The notes: a model not told the origin generated them from the sequence alone. Positions 34,330 to 44,065 are shown, counted from the stretch's first letter. The stretch is DNA of 64,000 nucleotides from an uncultured bacterium (GCA_949294335.1 CASFGO010000021.1:1-64000), one strand, 5' to 3'. A program made the numbers and translations.

Positions 34330-35134
34330 AATGCCTGAACGCCCTGAATTTTCTAATAAAGGGACATTTGGAAAAGTGTTAAATATTGCAGGTTCTGAAA
34401 ATTATTCAGGAGCAGCTTATTTGTCATCAGTTTCTGCATTAAAAGTTGGTTGCGGTTATGTTGCATTATCTAGCTCTCCTAAGGCTATGAACGTTGTCGC
34501 AAATTTATCACCTGATATTGTATATATTCCAATTGCGAATGTAAAAGAAGCGATAGAAAAGTTCAATGTTGTATCTATTGGTTGTGGTTTGTCTGTAGAA
34601 ACAGGAACATCTATTTTGTTTAAATCAATTATTTCAACATTAGCTGGTACTGATAAGACTGTAATTATTGACGCAGATGGACTTAATATTTTGGCTAAGA
34701 AAAAACCTTCTAAACTTCCTGAAAATCTAATTATAACTCCGCATCCTATGGAAGCATCAAGATTATTAAAAGTTGATGTTGAAAAAATCATTGAAAAACC
34801 TGTAGATTATGCAAAAAAACTTTCTAAAAAATATAATTGTACAACAGTATTAAAACTACATAGCACAGTTGTTTGTTCAAAAGATATGGAAATCTATATC
34901 AATGATACAGGTAATTCTGCATTATCAAAAGCTGGTTCAGGAGATGTACTAACAGGGATTATATCAGGGCTTTCTGCTCAAGGGATGTCAAACTTTGAAG
35001 CAGCAAAACTTGGGGTGTATCTTCACGGAAGAACTGGAGAAATTGCTTCTAGTATGTTAACTGAATACTCCGTTCTTGCAAGCGATTTGTTAAAATATAT
35101 CCCACTTGCAATAGTTGATATTTTATCAAGATAA
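34319..35134 (+). CDS. nnrD: ADP/ATP-dependent NAD(P)H-hydrate dehydratase
   Basis: A 271-aa ribokinase-like enzyme repairing hydrated NADH/NADPH. Seen: KGTFGKVLNIAGSENYSGAAYLS, VIIDADGLNIL, ITPHPMEASRLL, and the nucleotide site NSALSKAGSGDVLTGIISGL. Only the dehydratase domain is present; the N-terminal epimerase (NnrE) part of the fused YjeF proteins is missing and must lie elsewhere if present. ATG 34319 overlaps trmL; ATG 34331 is an alternative. Confidence 0.93.
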   Translation: MDFKMPERPEFSNKGTFGKVLNIAGSENYSGAAYLSSVSALKVGCGYVALSSSPKAMNVVANLSPDIVYIPIANVKEAIEKFNVVSIGCGLSVETGTSILFKSIISTLAGTDKTVIIDADGLNILAKKKPSKLPENLIITPHPMEASRLLKVDVEKIIEKPVDYAKKLSKKYNCTTVLKLHSTVVCSKDMEIYINDTGNSALSKAGSGDVLTGIISGLSAQGMSNFEAAKLGVYLHGRTGEIASSMLTEYSVLASDLLKYIPLAIVDILSR

Positions 35135-35153
35135 AAATAATTAATTTAATTAG

Positions 35154-35204
35154 ATGTAAATTTATGTGTAACATTTTACATACTTCCTTTACATTATGTA
35201 TAAT
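35154..35204 (+). promoter_or_regulatory. Promoter with inverted repeat ahead of the HTH gene
   Basis: The inverted repeat ATGTAAA (35154-35160) / TTTACAT (35175-35181) overlaps the likely -35 region. A perfect TATAAT stands at 35199-35204. The ATG at 35211 is only 7 bp beyond the -10 box and no Shine-Dalgarno is present, consistent with leaderless, possibly autoregulated expression. Confidence 0.45.
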
Positions 35205-35210
35205 TAAATT

Positions 35211-35834
35211 ATGATTACATCTTACCAATTAACAAATTATATTTTATCAAATTTGTTTAATTTTGACATTTCTCCAATATCAAAATTAGTATTGTTATAC
35301 TTATCAAAGTGTTATAACCCACAGAAAAAATTTGTATTTCCAAAACAAAGTACCATAGCCTTATCTATTGGAGTTAGCAAATTATCAATAGTAAGAGCAA
35401 TTAACGAACTTATTAATATTGATATTATTGAAGCTAAAAGAGGACGTCATAATTATTATAAGTTGAAGTTACAAAATATGATTTCAAAAATATCAAATTG
35501 TGACTCCAAAAGTAACAAATTGATATCTCCATATATAACAGATAAAGAACATATAAAAGAACATGATTTTAATAAAAAAAATTTTGATAAAAAAATATCC
35601 GTTCCAATTATGAATAGTCCCAGTGTAGACAAAACTAAAGAGCTTTTACAAGAGTATAAAGATATGCAAATAACATCAGATTATACGAATTGGGATAGAG
35701 ATACGGCAGTTAATCATCTAAGGAGAGGTATCCCCCGCGCGTTTTTAAAAAGAAGTGTTGTTGCAAAATATCTTATAAAAAAATTTAATATTGATGAATC
35801 AGAATACCAAATTAATAACGAGAATATAGGTTAA
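35211..35834 (+). CDS. Winged helix-turn-helix protein (replication-initiator/HTH_36-like)
   Basis: A 207-aa protein. Residues ~20-90 form a winged HTH: ISKLVLLYLSKCYN, then FPKQSTIALSIGVSKLSIVRAINELINIDIIEAKRGRHNYYKL. There the recognition helix is SKLSIVRAINEL and the wing is AKRGRHNYY. This layout is common in phage, plasmid and chromosomal HTH_36-type regulators and in replication proteins. The C-terminal ~100 residues are basic and unrecognised. It stands alone, 77 bp after nnrD. Confidence 0.75.
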   Translation: MITSYQLTNYILSNLFNFDISPISKLVLLYLSKCYNPQKKFVFPKQSTIALSIGVSKLSIVRAINELINIDIIEAKRGRHNYYKLKLQNMISKISNCDSKSNKLISPYITDKEHIKEHDFNKKNFDKKISVPIMNSPSVDKTKELLQEYKDMQITSDYTNWDRDTAVNHLRRGIPRAFLKRSVVAKYLIKKFNIDESEYQINNENIG

Positions 35835-35867
35835 ATTAATATTTCCCCCTACTATTTTACCCTACCT

Positions 35868-37796
35868 CTATGAGAATAATTTAAAGGTCATATCAACATT
35901 ATCTTTAATAACTGTTTTTAATGTATCCATTTCAGTTTTAATCGCATTTCTTTCACTTTCTAAAGCTGCTAAATCTGTATCGAATTTTTTGTCTTTAGAA
36001 TTAATTTTTCTCATATCAGCTTCATATTTTGCTTCAGCTTTTTTTAAATCTGTTTCATCTTGAACTTCTTGTAAATTAGTATCTGTAGCGATATTTGTTT
36101 GATAATATTCACCTGTTGTATTATCTAACTTGAATAATGCAACCAAACCTTCTATTAACATACTTGATAACCAACTTGAATCATCTTCATAACCGGCAAC
36201 AGGATTATTTGCTTGATCACCAACAAAATATCCAAATGATTTCATTTGTTGATAAAGATTTCTAGCTTCTTGAGCTCCTGCATTATCAACGGTTTCATTA
36301 ACTGATGTTGATGCTCCTGTTGCATTACAAGTAATTTGAGTTCTATCTGCAGAATTTATATCATTTGAACCATTATTTCTGCCAACTTCATTAACTGAAG
36401 TATTTGATGATGATGAATTTGTTACAGAACCTGTTGTATTATTATGACCAACAATTGTTCCATTACCTGTAGATGTTACATTATTTGTAATAGAAACATC
36501 TGAATAAGAGTTATTTACATTTCCATAATTAGCAGCAACAATACCTCCTGCTACAGCATCAGCATGAGAATTAGTAATATTTGTATTTGAATAACAATTT
36601 TCTACTTGCCCCTGCAAATACCCCCCAATTCCACCTGCTCTATTTAGTTCTGAATTACTTGTTAAATTTGTTTCACAATTTGAGATTATGTGATCAGAAG
36701 CATTACCACCCCAACCGGCACCTACAATACCTCCAACACCTACTGTTCCACTATATGCAAATGTAGTATTTGCAACTAAATCTGATGAACAATTTGTAAT
36801 TTCTGTTGATCCACGACCACTATCTGCCTGATATACAGCAATTATACCGCCAACGCATTGCTCAGTATCAGTATTTTTACTAGTTCCAGTTAGATTTATA
36901 GTTCCTTTATATTTTGAACCTGAAACTACTAAATCAGAATTCATGACTTTCCCCAATATTCCGCCAGCAAAAACATAACTACTTGTACTTGTTATATCAA
37001 CATTTGAACTAACATTTTTTATAGTTAAGTCTGAATTTGAATTAGTATAACCAATTAATGCTCCAATAAATCCAGGACTAGAACTTGAACCTTGATAAGT
37101 AGATGAAATATTTCCTGATAAAGAAATATTTTCAATATTAACGGCTCGTGAAACAGTATTTGCTAACATTCCAAAATTAGATGAAGAAGTAGATATGTCA
37201 CCACCTAAACTTAGGTTAGAGATATTTGCACCATTTGTTAATGAAGAAAATAAATTTTTTGTAAGACCTGTTATTGAATAACCATTTCCATCAAGTGTTC
37301 CTCCAAAACTTTTAGGAGTCCAATTCTTACCTGTTAAATCAATATTTGACATTAATCTATACTTACCGGTTGTTGACATATTCATAAATTGTTCTGCAGT
37401 ATAGATTTCTTTAAATCCATCAACTGTTTGATTAGTTTCAGTAACTCTACCTGTTTGTAATGCTACGAAATAATCTTCACTTCCACCTGCGGCTACAAAA
37501 TTGTCAGCTGTAGCTTGATCAACAGGAATTCGTTTTTCGCCATTAACTTCTACTTTGTATCCATTTGCTATTAATAAATTATATGTTGCATCTTTATAAT
37601 AAATACTTCCATCACTATTTAATTGTTTTATTTGCACTTTTGTAGCATTTAGGGCATTTTCATATTCTTTGTATACGGCATCTGACTCATTAGCCATTTG
37701 GAGCTTTTGAGCCTCTAAGTTTTGAGCCTTATACTCTATGTCATGCATCCTACTCGTTAAGGATAGCAATCTTGCTTGTGATGAAGACATTCCCAT
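35868..37796 (-). CDS. SSQARLLSL-family protein with GLUG-like beta-repeat core
   Basis: A 642-aa family member. N-terminal module (1-~55): MGMSSSQARLLSLTSRMHD, then AQKLQMANESD and ENALNATK. C-terminal module (~530-642): W-L-S-S-M-L, TNIATDTNLQEV, and a charged helix ending in DNVDMTFKLFS. The core begins with YRLMSNIDLTGKNWTP and GTLDGNGYSITGL, followed by about eight irregular repeats with GGI[LIV][GA] and N-C/x-S-x-x-x-I turns. This is the GLUG-type right-handed beta-solenoid pattern of adhesins and surface enzymes. There is no classical signal peptide. RBS GATAGGG precedes the ATG. Function is unknown; the core suggests extracellular adhesion (inference). Confidence 0.82.
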   Translation of the reverse strand: MGMSSSQARLLSLTSRMHDIEYKAQNLEAQKLQMANESDAVYKEYENALNATKVQIKQLNSDGSIYYKDATYNLLIANGYKVEVNGEKRIPVDQATADNFVAAGGSEDYFVALQTGRVTETNQTVDGFKEIYTAEQFMNMSTTGKYRLMSNIDLTGKNWTPKSFGGTLDGNGYSITGLTKNLFSSLTNGANISNLSLGGDISTSSSNFGMLANTVSRAVNIENISLSGNISSTYQGSSSSPGFIGALIGYTNSNSDLTIKNVSSNVDITSTSSYVFAGGILGKVMNSDLVVSGSKYKGTINLTGTSKNTDTEQCVGGIIAVYQADSGRGSTEITNCSSDLVANTTFAYSGTVGVGGIVGAGWGGNASDHIISNCETNLTSNSELNRAGGIGGYLQGQVENCYSNTNITNSHADAVAGGIVAANYGNVNNSYSDVSITNNVTSTGNGTIVGHNNTTGSVTNSSSSNTSVNEVGRNNGSNDINSADRTQITCNATGASTSVNETVDNAGAQEARNLYQQMKSFGYFVGDQANNPVAGYEDDSSWLSSMLIEGLVALFKLDNTTGEYYQTNIATDTNLQEVQDETDLKKAEAKYEADMRKINSKDKKFDTDLAALESERNAIKTEMDTLKTVIKDNVDMTFKLFS

Positions 37797-37926
37797 TTTA
37801 TTTACCCTATCAAATGAAATTTAGTAGTGCGCAAAAAGTAACTAAATTCATTCATTATATATTACGGTAAATATTCAAGAATTCTTTAGCAAGATGTAAT
37901 AAATATTTACAATTATTACAATTGGA

Positions 37927-38862
37927 TTAAATTATGGTTGCGCCATTATTTTCAACTTTAAGGGTCTTAATTTCAGCTTTTACACTTAAGTTTTCCATAA
38001 CTTCAGAAATTTTTGCTCTTGCTCTATCTGCTGCAGATTGTTTTGATATAACTAAAACAGCTGAACCTGCACCACTTAATACACAACCAAATATATCATC
38101 GTCATGTCTTATTGATTTATTTATCTCATCCATCCAAGGAACCAATTTAGCTCTATATGGTTGATGTAATCTATCATTTAATGCTGCTTTCATTAGTTCA
38201 GCATCAGCAGTATTAACAGCATGCATTAGCATACCCATTCTTTTTGTATTATAAACAGCATCTTGCATTGGGACATTTTCTGGTAATACAGAACGAGAAA
38301 TTTCTGTTGCTAGTTCTACATCTGGAATACAAACGGTTAATGCCCATTCTTCAGGCCATTGTATTTTTCGATAAAGAATACTCCCATCATCCTCTTGAGA
38401 GGATAATACTAAACCACCAACAATAGCTGGTGTTACATTATCAGGATGACCTTCTATTTCTGTTGCTATTGATAACAATGCAGATTCATCTGCAGGCTCT
38501 CCCAATAAATGATTAGCTGCAATTAATGCACCAACAATTACAGCTGCTGAACTACCTAAACCTCTAGTAACTGGTATTGTTGTTTGAATATTTATTTTCA
38601 ATTCAGAAGGAGTTTGACCTATTGAATTATAAAGTAACTCAACAGCTTTATAAACAATACTATTTTCATCTCTTGGGATATGATCAATAATTAAATCATC
38701 AAAATTTTCATCTTGAGAAAGAATATTTATCTCTACACCTGTTCCTGGTAACACTGTTTCGTCAATTGTTACAGTATTGTATATCGGTAATGCAATACCT
38801 AGACAATCAAAACCTGGTCCTAAATTTGCCGATGTTGCCGGAACTTTTACACTAACTTTCAT
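37927..38862 (-). CDS. thrB: Homoserine kinase
   Basis: A 311-aa GHMP kinase making O-phosphohomoserine for threonine synthesis. Motifs: VPATSANLGPGFDCLG (motif 1), the ATP loop PVTRGLGSSAAVIVGAL (motif 2), and GCVLSGAGSAVLVIS (motif 3). Length is normal. It follows the YhaM-like gene by 14 bp on the same strand and may be co-transcribed with it. No other threonine genes are in the window. Confidence 0.96.
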   Translation of the reverse strand: MKVSVKVPATSANLGPGFDCLGIALPIYNTVTIDETVLPGTGVEINILSQDENFDDLIIDHIPRDENSIVYKAVELLYNSIGQTPSELKINIQTTIPVTRGLGSSAAVIVGALIAANHLLGEPADESALLSIATEIEGHPDNVTPAIVGGLVLSSQEDDGSILYRKIQWPEEWALTVCIPDVELATEISRSVLPENVPMQDAVYNTKRMGMLMHAVNTADAELMKAALNDRLHQPYRAKLVPWMDEINKSIRHDDDIFGCVLSGAGSAVLVISKQSAADRARAKISEVMENLSVKAEIKTLKVENNGATII

Positions 38863-38876
38863 ATTTCCCTTTCTAT

Positions 38877-39704
38877 TTATAGCATTGTTACGCTTGTTTT
38901 ACCATATTTTGCTGATAAGTCATCTATATGGTGAATAAAATATACATAAGATTCTAAATCTTTTTCACTCAAATCAACAATTGCACCCCAGTCAGTTCTG
39001 CCATGATGTGCTGCAATCATTTTTGCTACTCTATTAAATCCATTTAACATACATAATGAAAATCCATATTGAGAATGTGTAATCCATTCTTTTTGGAAAT
39101 TTTCATCATAATCTATCATTCCATTTTCTTCATCAATTGTATATTCAAATATTTTACCTATATCGTGAAGAATACTTGCTGCAATAGCTTCATCCCTATT
39201 TATATCTTGAAATAGAACTTGAATATTGGCTTCTGCTATTTTTACACATTCTAATGTGTGAACCAATAACCCACCAATATAATTATGATGCATTGTTTTT
39301 GCAGCAGGAGAGACTTTTATTTTTTCTGAATTTTTTTCAAAGAAATCTAATATAAATCCTCTTAACTTCTCATCATTTATTGATTTAATATAACCTACAA
39401 GATCATTATATGCTCTTTCACGTTCTTCTTCAGCTAATCCCATTTTGGCTTCTTTAATAAGTTCAAGAGATGTAATTAAACAGTTATTAAATCGTTCATT
39501 GAATGAAGCTGTTACAATTCGAACAATATTGCCTATTCTGAATAATTTTAAATCCATTCGGTTAAGAGCTTCTTCCCAAAGGACACAATTAAGTACAGCT
39601 TCGCTTGATGGATCTTTTAATTGAAGTTTACCCATCTTAGTTCCTGCTTTCGTGTCTCCAACAGAAAAAGAAACTACCTCATAATGAATTTCTGTACTAA
39701 ACAT
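38877..39704 (-). CDS. YhaM-like 3'-5' exoribonuclease (OB fold + HD domain)
   Basis: A 275-aa protein. The N-terminal ~90 residues are OB-like (GTKMGKLQLKDPSSEAVLNCVLWEEAL). The HD domain follows, with MHHNYIGGLLVHTLECV, ASILHDIGKIFEY (the His-Asp pair), THSQYG and AAHHGRTDWG. This combination defines the YhaM/CBF1 exonuclease family, which trims RNA or ssDNA. At 275 residues it is slightly shorter than Bacillus YhaM (~314). A ribosome site GGAGG precedes the ATG. Confidence 0.88.
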   Translation of the reverse strand: MFSTEIHYEVVSFSVGDTKAGTKMGKLQLKDPSSEAVLNCVLWEEALNRMDLKLFRIGNIVRIVTASFNERFNNCLITSLELIKEAKMGLAEEERERAYNDLVGYIKSINDEKLRGFILDFFEKNSEKIKVSPAAKTMHHNYIGGLLVHTLECVKIAEANIQVLFQDINRDEAIAASILHDIGKIFEYTIDEENGMIDYDENFQKEWITHSQYGFSLCMLNGFNRVAKMIAAHHGRTDWGAIVDLSEKDLESYVYFIHHIDDLSAKYGKTSVTML

Positions 39705-39886
39705 TACTTCCTCCCTAAAAGAACTAACTTCCTATATCGTACTACAAACAAGGATTTTTTGTATTTTGTAAACAAATGTAACTTCAAATGTATAATTTTA
39801 GCAATTTTTTAAATTTTAAATACTTTGTATATATGTAAGCGGGAACTAAGAGTAATATCTTATACAAAAATAAAGGGAATTAAATT

Positions 39887-40075
39887 ATGTCAAGAGTTTT
39901 AATATCAATGCCAGAAAGATTTTTAGATGAAATAGATAACGTTGCAGAAAATGAAAATCGTTCACGTTCTGAATTAATTCGTGAAGCATTAAGAACATAT
40001 ATTCATAGAAATCGCGTTAGAACTTCAGCTTATGCTCAAAGAAATGCTGAATTGTTAGACGCATTATTAGATTAA
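39887..40075 (+). CDS. Ribbon-helix-helix DNA-binding protein
   Basis: A 62-aa CopG/MetJ-type regulator. The beta ribbon SRVLISMPERFLDEID is followed by NRSRSELIREALRTYIHR. It could be an antitoxin, but no toxin gene is adjacent: the flanks are a YhaM-like gene and panC, both on the other strand. RBS AAAGGGAA precedes the ATG. It is terminated by the hairpin at 40135. Confidence 0.88.
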   Translation: MSRVLISMPERFLDEIDNVAENENRSRSELIREALRTYIHRNRVRTSAYAQRNAELLDALLD

Positions 40076-40134
40076 TAACTAATTGATGGGAATTAGGTAA
40101 GTTTTAAGTAAATGTAAGTAAATGTATATTAAAT

Positions 40135-40162
40135 AGGCTGACAATATGTCAGCCTTTTATTT
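40135..40162 (+). terminator. Terminator after the RHH gene
   Basis: 9-bp perfect stem AGGCTGACA/TGTCAGCCT with a 3-nt loop and a T-rich tail (TTTATTTTT). Confidence 0.88.
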
Positions 40163-40185
40163 TTATCAAATAATACAACTATATT

Positions 40186-41040
40186 TTATCCTAATATAAT
40201 ATTATCAATTAGCCTTACACCTTCTACTCTACATGCTATAAGAACTAATGTATTATCATCAGCTGTTGTCTTATCTTCTAAATCATCTTTATCAACAAAT
40301 TCTAAATATTCCATATCGTGTTTTTCTGTCAAAAAAGAAAATGCTGTTTCTTTTAAAGCATTAACATCTGTTATTCCCTTGTCATAGCAAGCTTTTATGT
40401 TATTCAAAATTTTTGACAAAACTAATGCTTCTTTTTTACCATCTTCTGTTAAATATTTGTTTCTTGAGCTTAATGCTAAACCTGATTCTTCTCTTACGAT
40501 TGGACAAGATATTATCTCAACATTAAAGTTCAAATCCTTAACAAATTTCTTTATTATAACCAACTGTTGAGCATCTTTTTGACCAAAGAAAGCACAATCT
40601 GCTTGAGTTATATTAAATAATTTTCCAACAACTGTACAAACACCGTCAAAGTGTCCCACACGAGATTTACCGCATAATTTATCTACATAGAAAAATGGTG
40701 GAACAATATATGATAATGTATCATTTGAAAGTCTTTGCCCTTTACCGTACATCTCATCAGGAGATGGAGCAAAAACTAAATCAGCCCCGATTCCTTCTGC
40801 TAATTTTACATCTTCTTCTAACGTTCTAGGATACTCTGCATAATCTTCTCCAGGACAGAATTGAATAGGATTTACAAATACTGAAACGACAACCTTATCA
40901 CAAGTTTCAACAGCTTTTTTGATTAGGCTGGCATGTCCTGCATGCAAAGCTCCCATTGTTGGAACTAATCCTATTTTTAAACTTTCTTTTTTCCACTCCC
41001 TAATCTGTGATTTTACTTCATCTATCTTATGAACTAACAT
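40186..41040 (-). CDS. panC: Pantothenate synthetase
   Basis: A 284-aa ligase joining pantoate and beta-alanine with ATP. Seen: GLVPTMGALHAGHASLIKKA (HIGH-like motif), SVFVNPIQFCPGEDYAEYPRT, FFGQKDAQQLVIIKKFV, and REESGLALSSRNKYL. Length is normal. Its start overlaps the end of panB by 7 bp, giving the panB-panC pair. It is the last gene of the pxpA-yvcK-panB-panC run. Confidence 0.97.
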   Translation of the reverse strand: MLVHKIDEVKSQIREWKKESLKIGLVPTMGALHAGHASLIKKAVETCDKVVVSVFVNPIQFCPGEDYAEYPRTLEEDVKLAEGIGADLVFAPSPDEMYGKGQRLSNDTLSYIVPPFFYVDKLCGKSRVGHFDGVCTVVGKLFNITQADCAFFGQKDAQQLVIIKKFVKDLNFNVEIISCPIVREESGLALSSRNKYLTEDGKKEALVLSKILNNIKACYDKGITDVNALKETAFSFLTEKHDMEYLEFVDKDDLEDKTTADDNTLVLIACRVEGVRLIDNIILG

Positions 41041-41861
41041 TTAACTTCCTCTTTTTTTATTTGAAATACTTCATTTTCTGACGGGAAACTACCCTCTTTA
41101 ACATCTGAAACATAATTTTTAACAGCATTTGTTATTACATCTTTTAAATTTGCGTACTGACGAACAAATGTCGGATGATAATCTGAAAACTTACCTAACA
41201 AATCATCAGTTACCAATACTTGCCCCGAACAATATCTGCCTGCACCTATCCCAATTGTTGGAATATCTATGTTTTCTGTTATATATTTTGCACTTTCTTC
41301 AGGAACCATTTCTAATACAAGAGCAAATGCTCCTGCTTCTTGCAATTTTTTAGCCTTATATAATATTTCTTCTGTCTCAGAATCAGTCTTACCTTGGATT
41401 TGATGCCCACCTATTGTATGGATATACTGAGGAGTAAAGCCTAAATGAGCAACAACAGGAATTCCTGATTCTGTACATCTTTTTATCAATTCAAGAATAT
41501 AATCGCTATATCCCTCTAATTTAACAGCGGACGCACCTGCTTTTATCATATCACCTATATTTTCCATTGCTTTCTCAATAGAAACATTAAATGACATAAA
41601 AGGCATATCACCTATTACTAATGCTCTATTTACACCTCGTGCAACAGCCGATGTAAATATCAACATTTCATTCATTGATACTTTTTGAGTTGAATCATAG
41701 CCTAAAGCTACATTTGCTAAGGAATCTCCAACTAATATCATATCAACTCCTGATTCATCAAGATATTTTGCTGTTGAATAATCATAAGCGGTCAAAACTG
41801 TTATTTTTTGACCGTCTGATTTTAATTTATTTATTGTTCTTACTGTTGTTTTTTTTATCAT
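41034..41861 (-). CDS. panB: 3-methyl-2-oxobutanoate hydroxymethyltransferase
   Basis: A 275-aa TIM-barrel enzyme making ketopantoate from alpha-ketoisovalerate, the keto acid also supplied by the valine pathway (ilvC at 21969). Motifs: VLTAYDYSTAKYLDESGVDMILVGDSL, VIGDMPFMSF, VKLEGY, AHLGFTPQYIHTIGGHQIQGK, and the catalytic Glu in VLEMVP. Its ATG overlaps the yvcK stop (TAATG). Confidence 0.97.
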   Translation of the reverse strand: MIKKTTVRTINKLKSDGQKITVLTAYDYSTAKYLDESGVDMILVGDSLANVALGYDSTQKVSMNEMLIFTSAVARGVNRALVIGDMPFMSFNVSIEKAMENIGDMIKAGASAVKLEGYSDYILELIKRCTESGIPVVAHLGFTPQYIHTIGGHQIQGKTDSETEEILYKAKKLQEAGAFALVLEMVPEESAKYITENIDIPTIGIGAGRYCSGQVLVTDDLLGKFSDYHPTFVRQYANLKDVITNAVKNYVSDVKEGSFPSENEVFQIKKEEVKC

Positions 41862-43174
41862 TATTTATGCTCTTTTACTTGTTTTCTATACCAGTAATAA
41901 ATAGCTCTTGCAACACGCCTATAACTATGTCTTATTAAACCATTTTTACTTTGTTCTTCTTCTAAAAGATTTCCCGTAACAATTTTTACCCCGATTGGAT
42001 TTACATTTTCCATATCTAGATTTACAGGATATGAACCAACTTTTGCGTAATTTGGTGAAATCTCATCAGGTAAAACATTATTAACCAATACTGCATCTAA
42101 AATATCTCTGCTACCGGCATGATTTATTAATGCATTAATATGACTTGCAACAGAATAATTATCTGTTTCACCCTTTTGAGTCATAATATTACATACATAA
42201 ATCTTTTTGGCATGAGATTGCGCAACAGCTTGAGCTATTTCTTTGATTAGAAGGTTTGGAATAACGCTTGTGTATAAGCTTCCCGGTCCCATAATAATTA
42301 AATCAGCTTCATGTATAGCATCAATTACTTCCGGTAATGCTTTACATTCAGCAGGTTCTGTAAATAAACGTTTAATTTTACCACCTGCTTCAGGTATTGC
42401 TGATTCACCATGAATAATTCTACCATCTTCCATTTCAGCAGCAAGCTTCATGTTATCTAATGTTGAAGGCAATACTCTTCCTCTAATAGACAATACATTA
42501 GAAGACTCTTTAACTGCTCTTACCATATCACCTGTAATAGAACAAAGAGCTGTTAAGAATAAATTACCAAAGCTATGACCTTTTAAACCTTCACCAATTT
42601 TAAACCTATATTGGAATAATTTTGTAACCAAATCCTCATCATCAGCCAATGCCGCGATACAGTTTCTAATATCACCCGGTGGCAATACACCTAATTCTTC
42701 TCTTAATCTACCGGAACTTCCACCATCATCACCAACTGTTACAACAGCTGTTATATTATTTGTAATACTTTTAATCCCTTTTAATAACATTGAAAGCCCT
42801 GTACCACCACCAATGGCAACAATTTTAGGACCTTTATTAAGTTTTTTACGGCGATATAATGCCTCAAGCATTGTTTCTTTTTCTCTGCCGTTTCTTAAAT
42901 CAAGCATTGAAAGGTTTGTTTTTTGCCAACCTTTGAAAAATAGTATTGCACCAAATACTATTACTACAACAGCCAAAACATCAGCTGATGCCATTGATTT
43001 CATATAGCTTAAGAAATTATATACTGATCGTGGACTTGATAATGTCAAAATACCCAACATTATAAACACAGAACCTAAAAAGATTAAGGCAAACCAACGT
43101 TTTACTTCCAAACCTGGAACTAACCAACCTGCATCTTTAGGGATTTTCATTAAATTCTTTGTTACTCTTTTCAT
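41861..43174 (-). CDS. yvcK: Membrane-anchored YvcK/gluconeogenesis factor family protein
   Basis: A 437-aa protein. The N-terminus has two TM helices (~28-48, FALIFLGSVFIMLGILTL; ~65-85, VLAVVVIVFGAILFF). From ~113 comes the CofD-like domain with KIVAIGGGTGLSMLLKGIK, VTVGDDGGSSGRLREELG, PPGDIRNCIAAL, and NVLPDEISPNYAKVG. YvcK binds UDP-GlcNAc and affects cell shape and carbon partitioning in Bacillus. Forms with an N-terminal membrane anchor occur in Cyanobacteria, which fits the proposed lineage. It lies between pxpA (1-bp gap) and panB (overlap). Confidence 0.92.
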   Translation of the reverse strand: MKRVTKNLMKIPKDAGWLVPGLEVKRWFALIFLGSVFIMLGILTLSSPRSVYNFLSYMKSMASADVLAVVVIVFGAILFFKGWQKTNLSMLDLRNGREKETMLEALYRRKKLNKGPKIVAIGGGTGLSMLLKGIKSITNNITAVVTVGDDGGSSGRLREELGVLPPGDIRNCIAALADDEDLVTKLFQYRFKIGEGLKGHSFGNLFLTALCSITGDMVRAVKESSNVLSIRGRVLPSTLDNMKLAAEMEDGRIIHGESAIPEAGGKIKRLFTEPAECKALPEVIDAIHEADLIIMGPGSLYTSVIPNLLIKEIAQAVAQSHAKKIYVCNIMTQKGETDNYSVASHINALINHAGSRDILDAVLVNNVLPDEISPNYAKVGSYPVNLDMENVNPIGVKIVTGNLLEEEQSKNGLIRHSYRRVARAIYYWYRKQVKEHK

Positions 43175-43175
43175 A

Positions 43176-43970
43176 CTAATCCACCCATCCTGAAGCTTTT
43201 ACTCTGCCATAATTTACAGGTTCAGGAGTTATTAACATTTTTGCACGCTGTAAAATTTCTAATGAATTAGGATGTTTATTAGAAAAATGGATTGTACTTG
43301 CTTCTACATAACTCTTACCTTCTGTATTATTATCTATTTGAGAAGTGTGCAAGAAATGTTGTAATCTCTTAATAGAAGCTTCAGTATCAACGATATCAGC
43401 AACTTCATAATCAACCATTAAATCAGGGGTATAAACCTTATCCAACATAATTTCTTGAGCTACAGGGATTTTTACATAATCACCGACTTTTTCTGTAACA
43501 TCACCTGCAGGAGCAACATATGTAAGCCATTGAGAACTTTTTTGAATTGCACGAGCTAATACTGTTGCAAATCTAAAATCTTCTCCTGCTCTTCTATACA
43601 TAGCACCATGAGGTCTTACATGTTCGATTTCTAGTTTATATGCTTTTGCAAAAGATAATAGAGCGCTTACTTGGTATACTACTAAAGCCTCTAATTCTTC
43701 TTCAGTTAAATCTATAGGTCTATATCCAAAACCTTGAATATCGTGGTATCCGATATGCGCACCTATTACAACATTTTTTTCTTTTGCTGCTAATAAAGCA
43801 TTTTTTATTGTCATTGGATCTCCGGCATGAAAACCACATGACACATTAACAGAACTTACATAATCTAAAAACTCATATTCATTAGTATTGCGATATACTC
43901 CGTATCCTTGAGCTAAATCACAATTAAAGTCTATTGTCTTAACACTTTTTCTTTCCAACGTTTTTTGCAT
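43176..43970 (-). CDS. pxpA: LamB/YcsF family protein, 5-oxoprolinase subunit A-like
   Basis: A 264-aa protein. Motifs: TIDFNCDLAQGYG, VNVSCGFHAGDPMTI, IGAHIGYHDIQGFGYRPIDLT, and VRPHGAMYRR. All are hallmarks of PxpA, which with PxpBC cleaves 5-oxoproline using ATP. pxpB and pxpC are not adjacent, so activity in this form is uncertain. The start ATG at 43970 follows GAGGTAG. It is the first gene of a four-gene minus-strand operon. Confidence 0.88.
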   Translation of the reverse strand: MQKTLERKSVKTIDFNCDLAQGYGVYRNTNEYEFLDYVSSVNVSCGFHAGDPMTIKNALLAAKEKNVVIGAHIGYHDIQGFGYRPIDLTEEELEALVVYQVSALLSFAKAYKLEIEHVRPHGAMYRRAGEDFRFATVLARAIQKSSQWLTYVAPAGDVTEKVGDYVKIPVAQEIMLDKVYTPDLMVDYEVADIVDTEASIKRLQHFLHTSQIDNNTEGKSYVEASTIHFSNKHPNSLEILQRAKMLITPEPVNYGRVKASGWVD

Positions 43971-44065
43971 AAACTACCTCTAATTTAAACCTATACAATA
44001 AATTATACAACTAAAAGATTAAAGTAAAAGTACAAAAAAAATCTCATTCAAGCTATGATATATCT

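Noticed and set aside
39887..40075. Toxin-antitoxin module suggested by the RHH protein
   Set aside because: No toxin-sized gene is adjacent on the same strand, and the gene has its own terminator.
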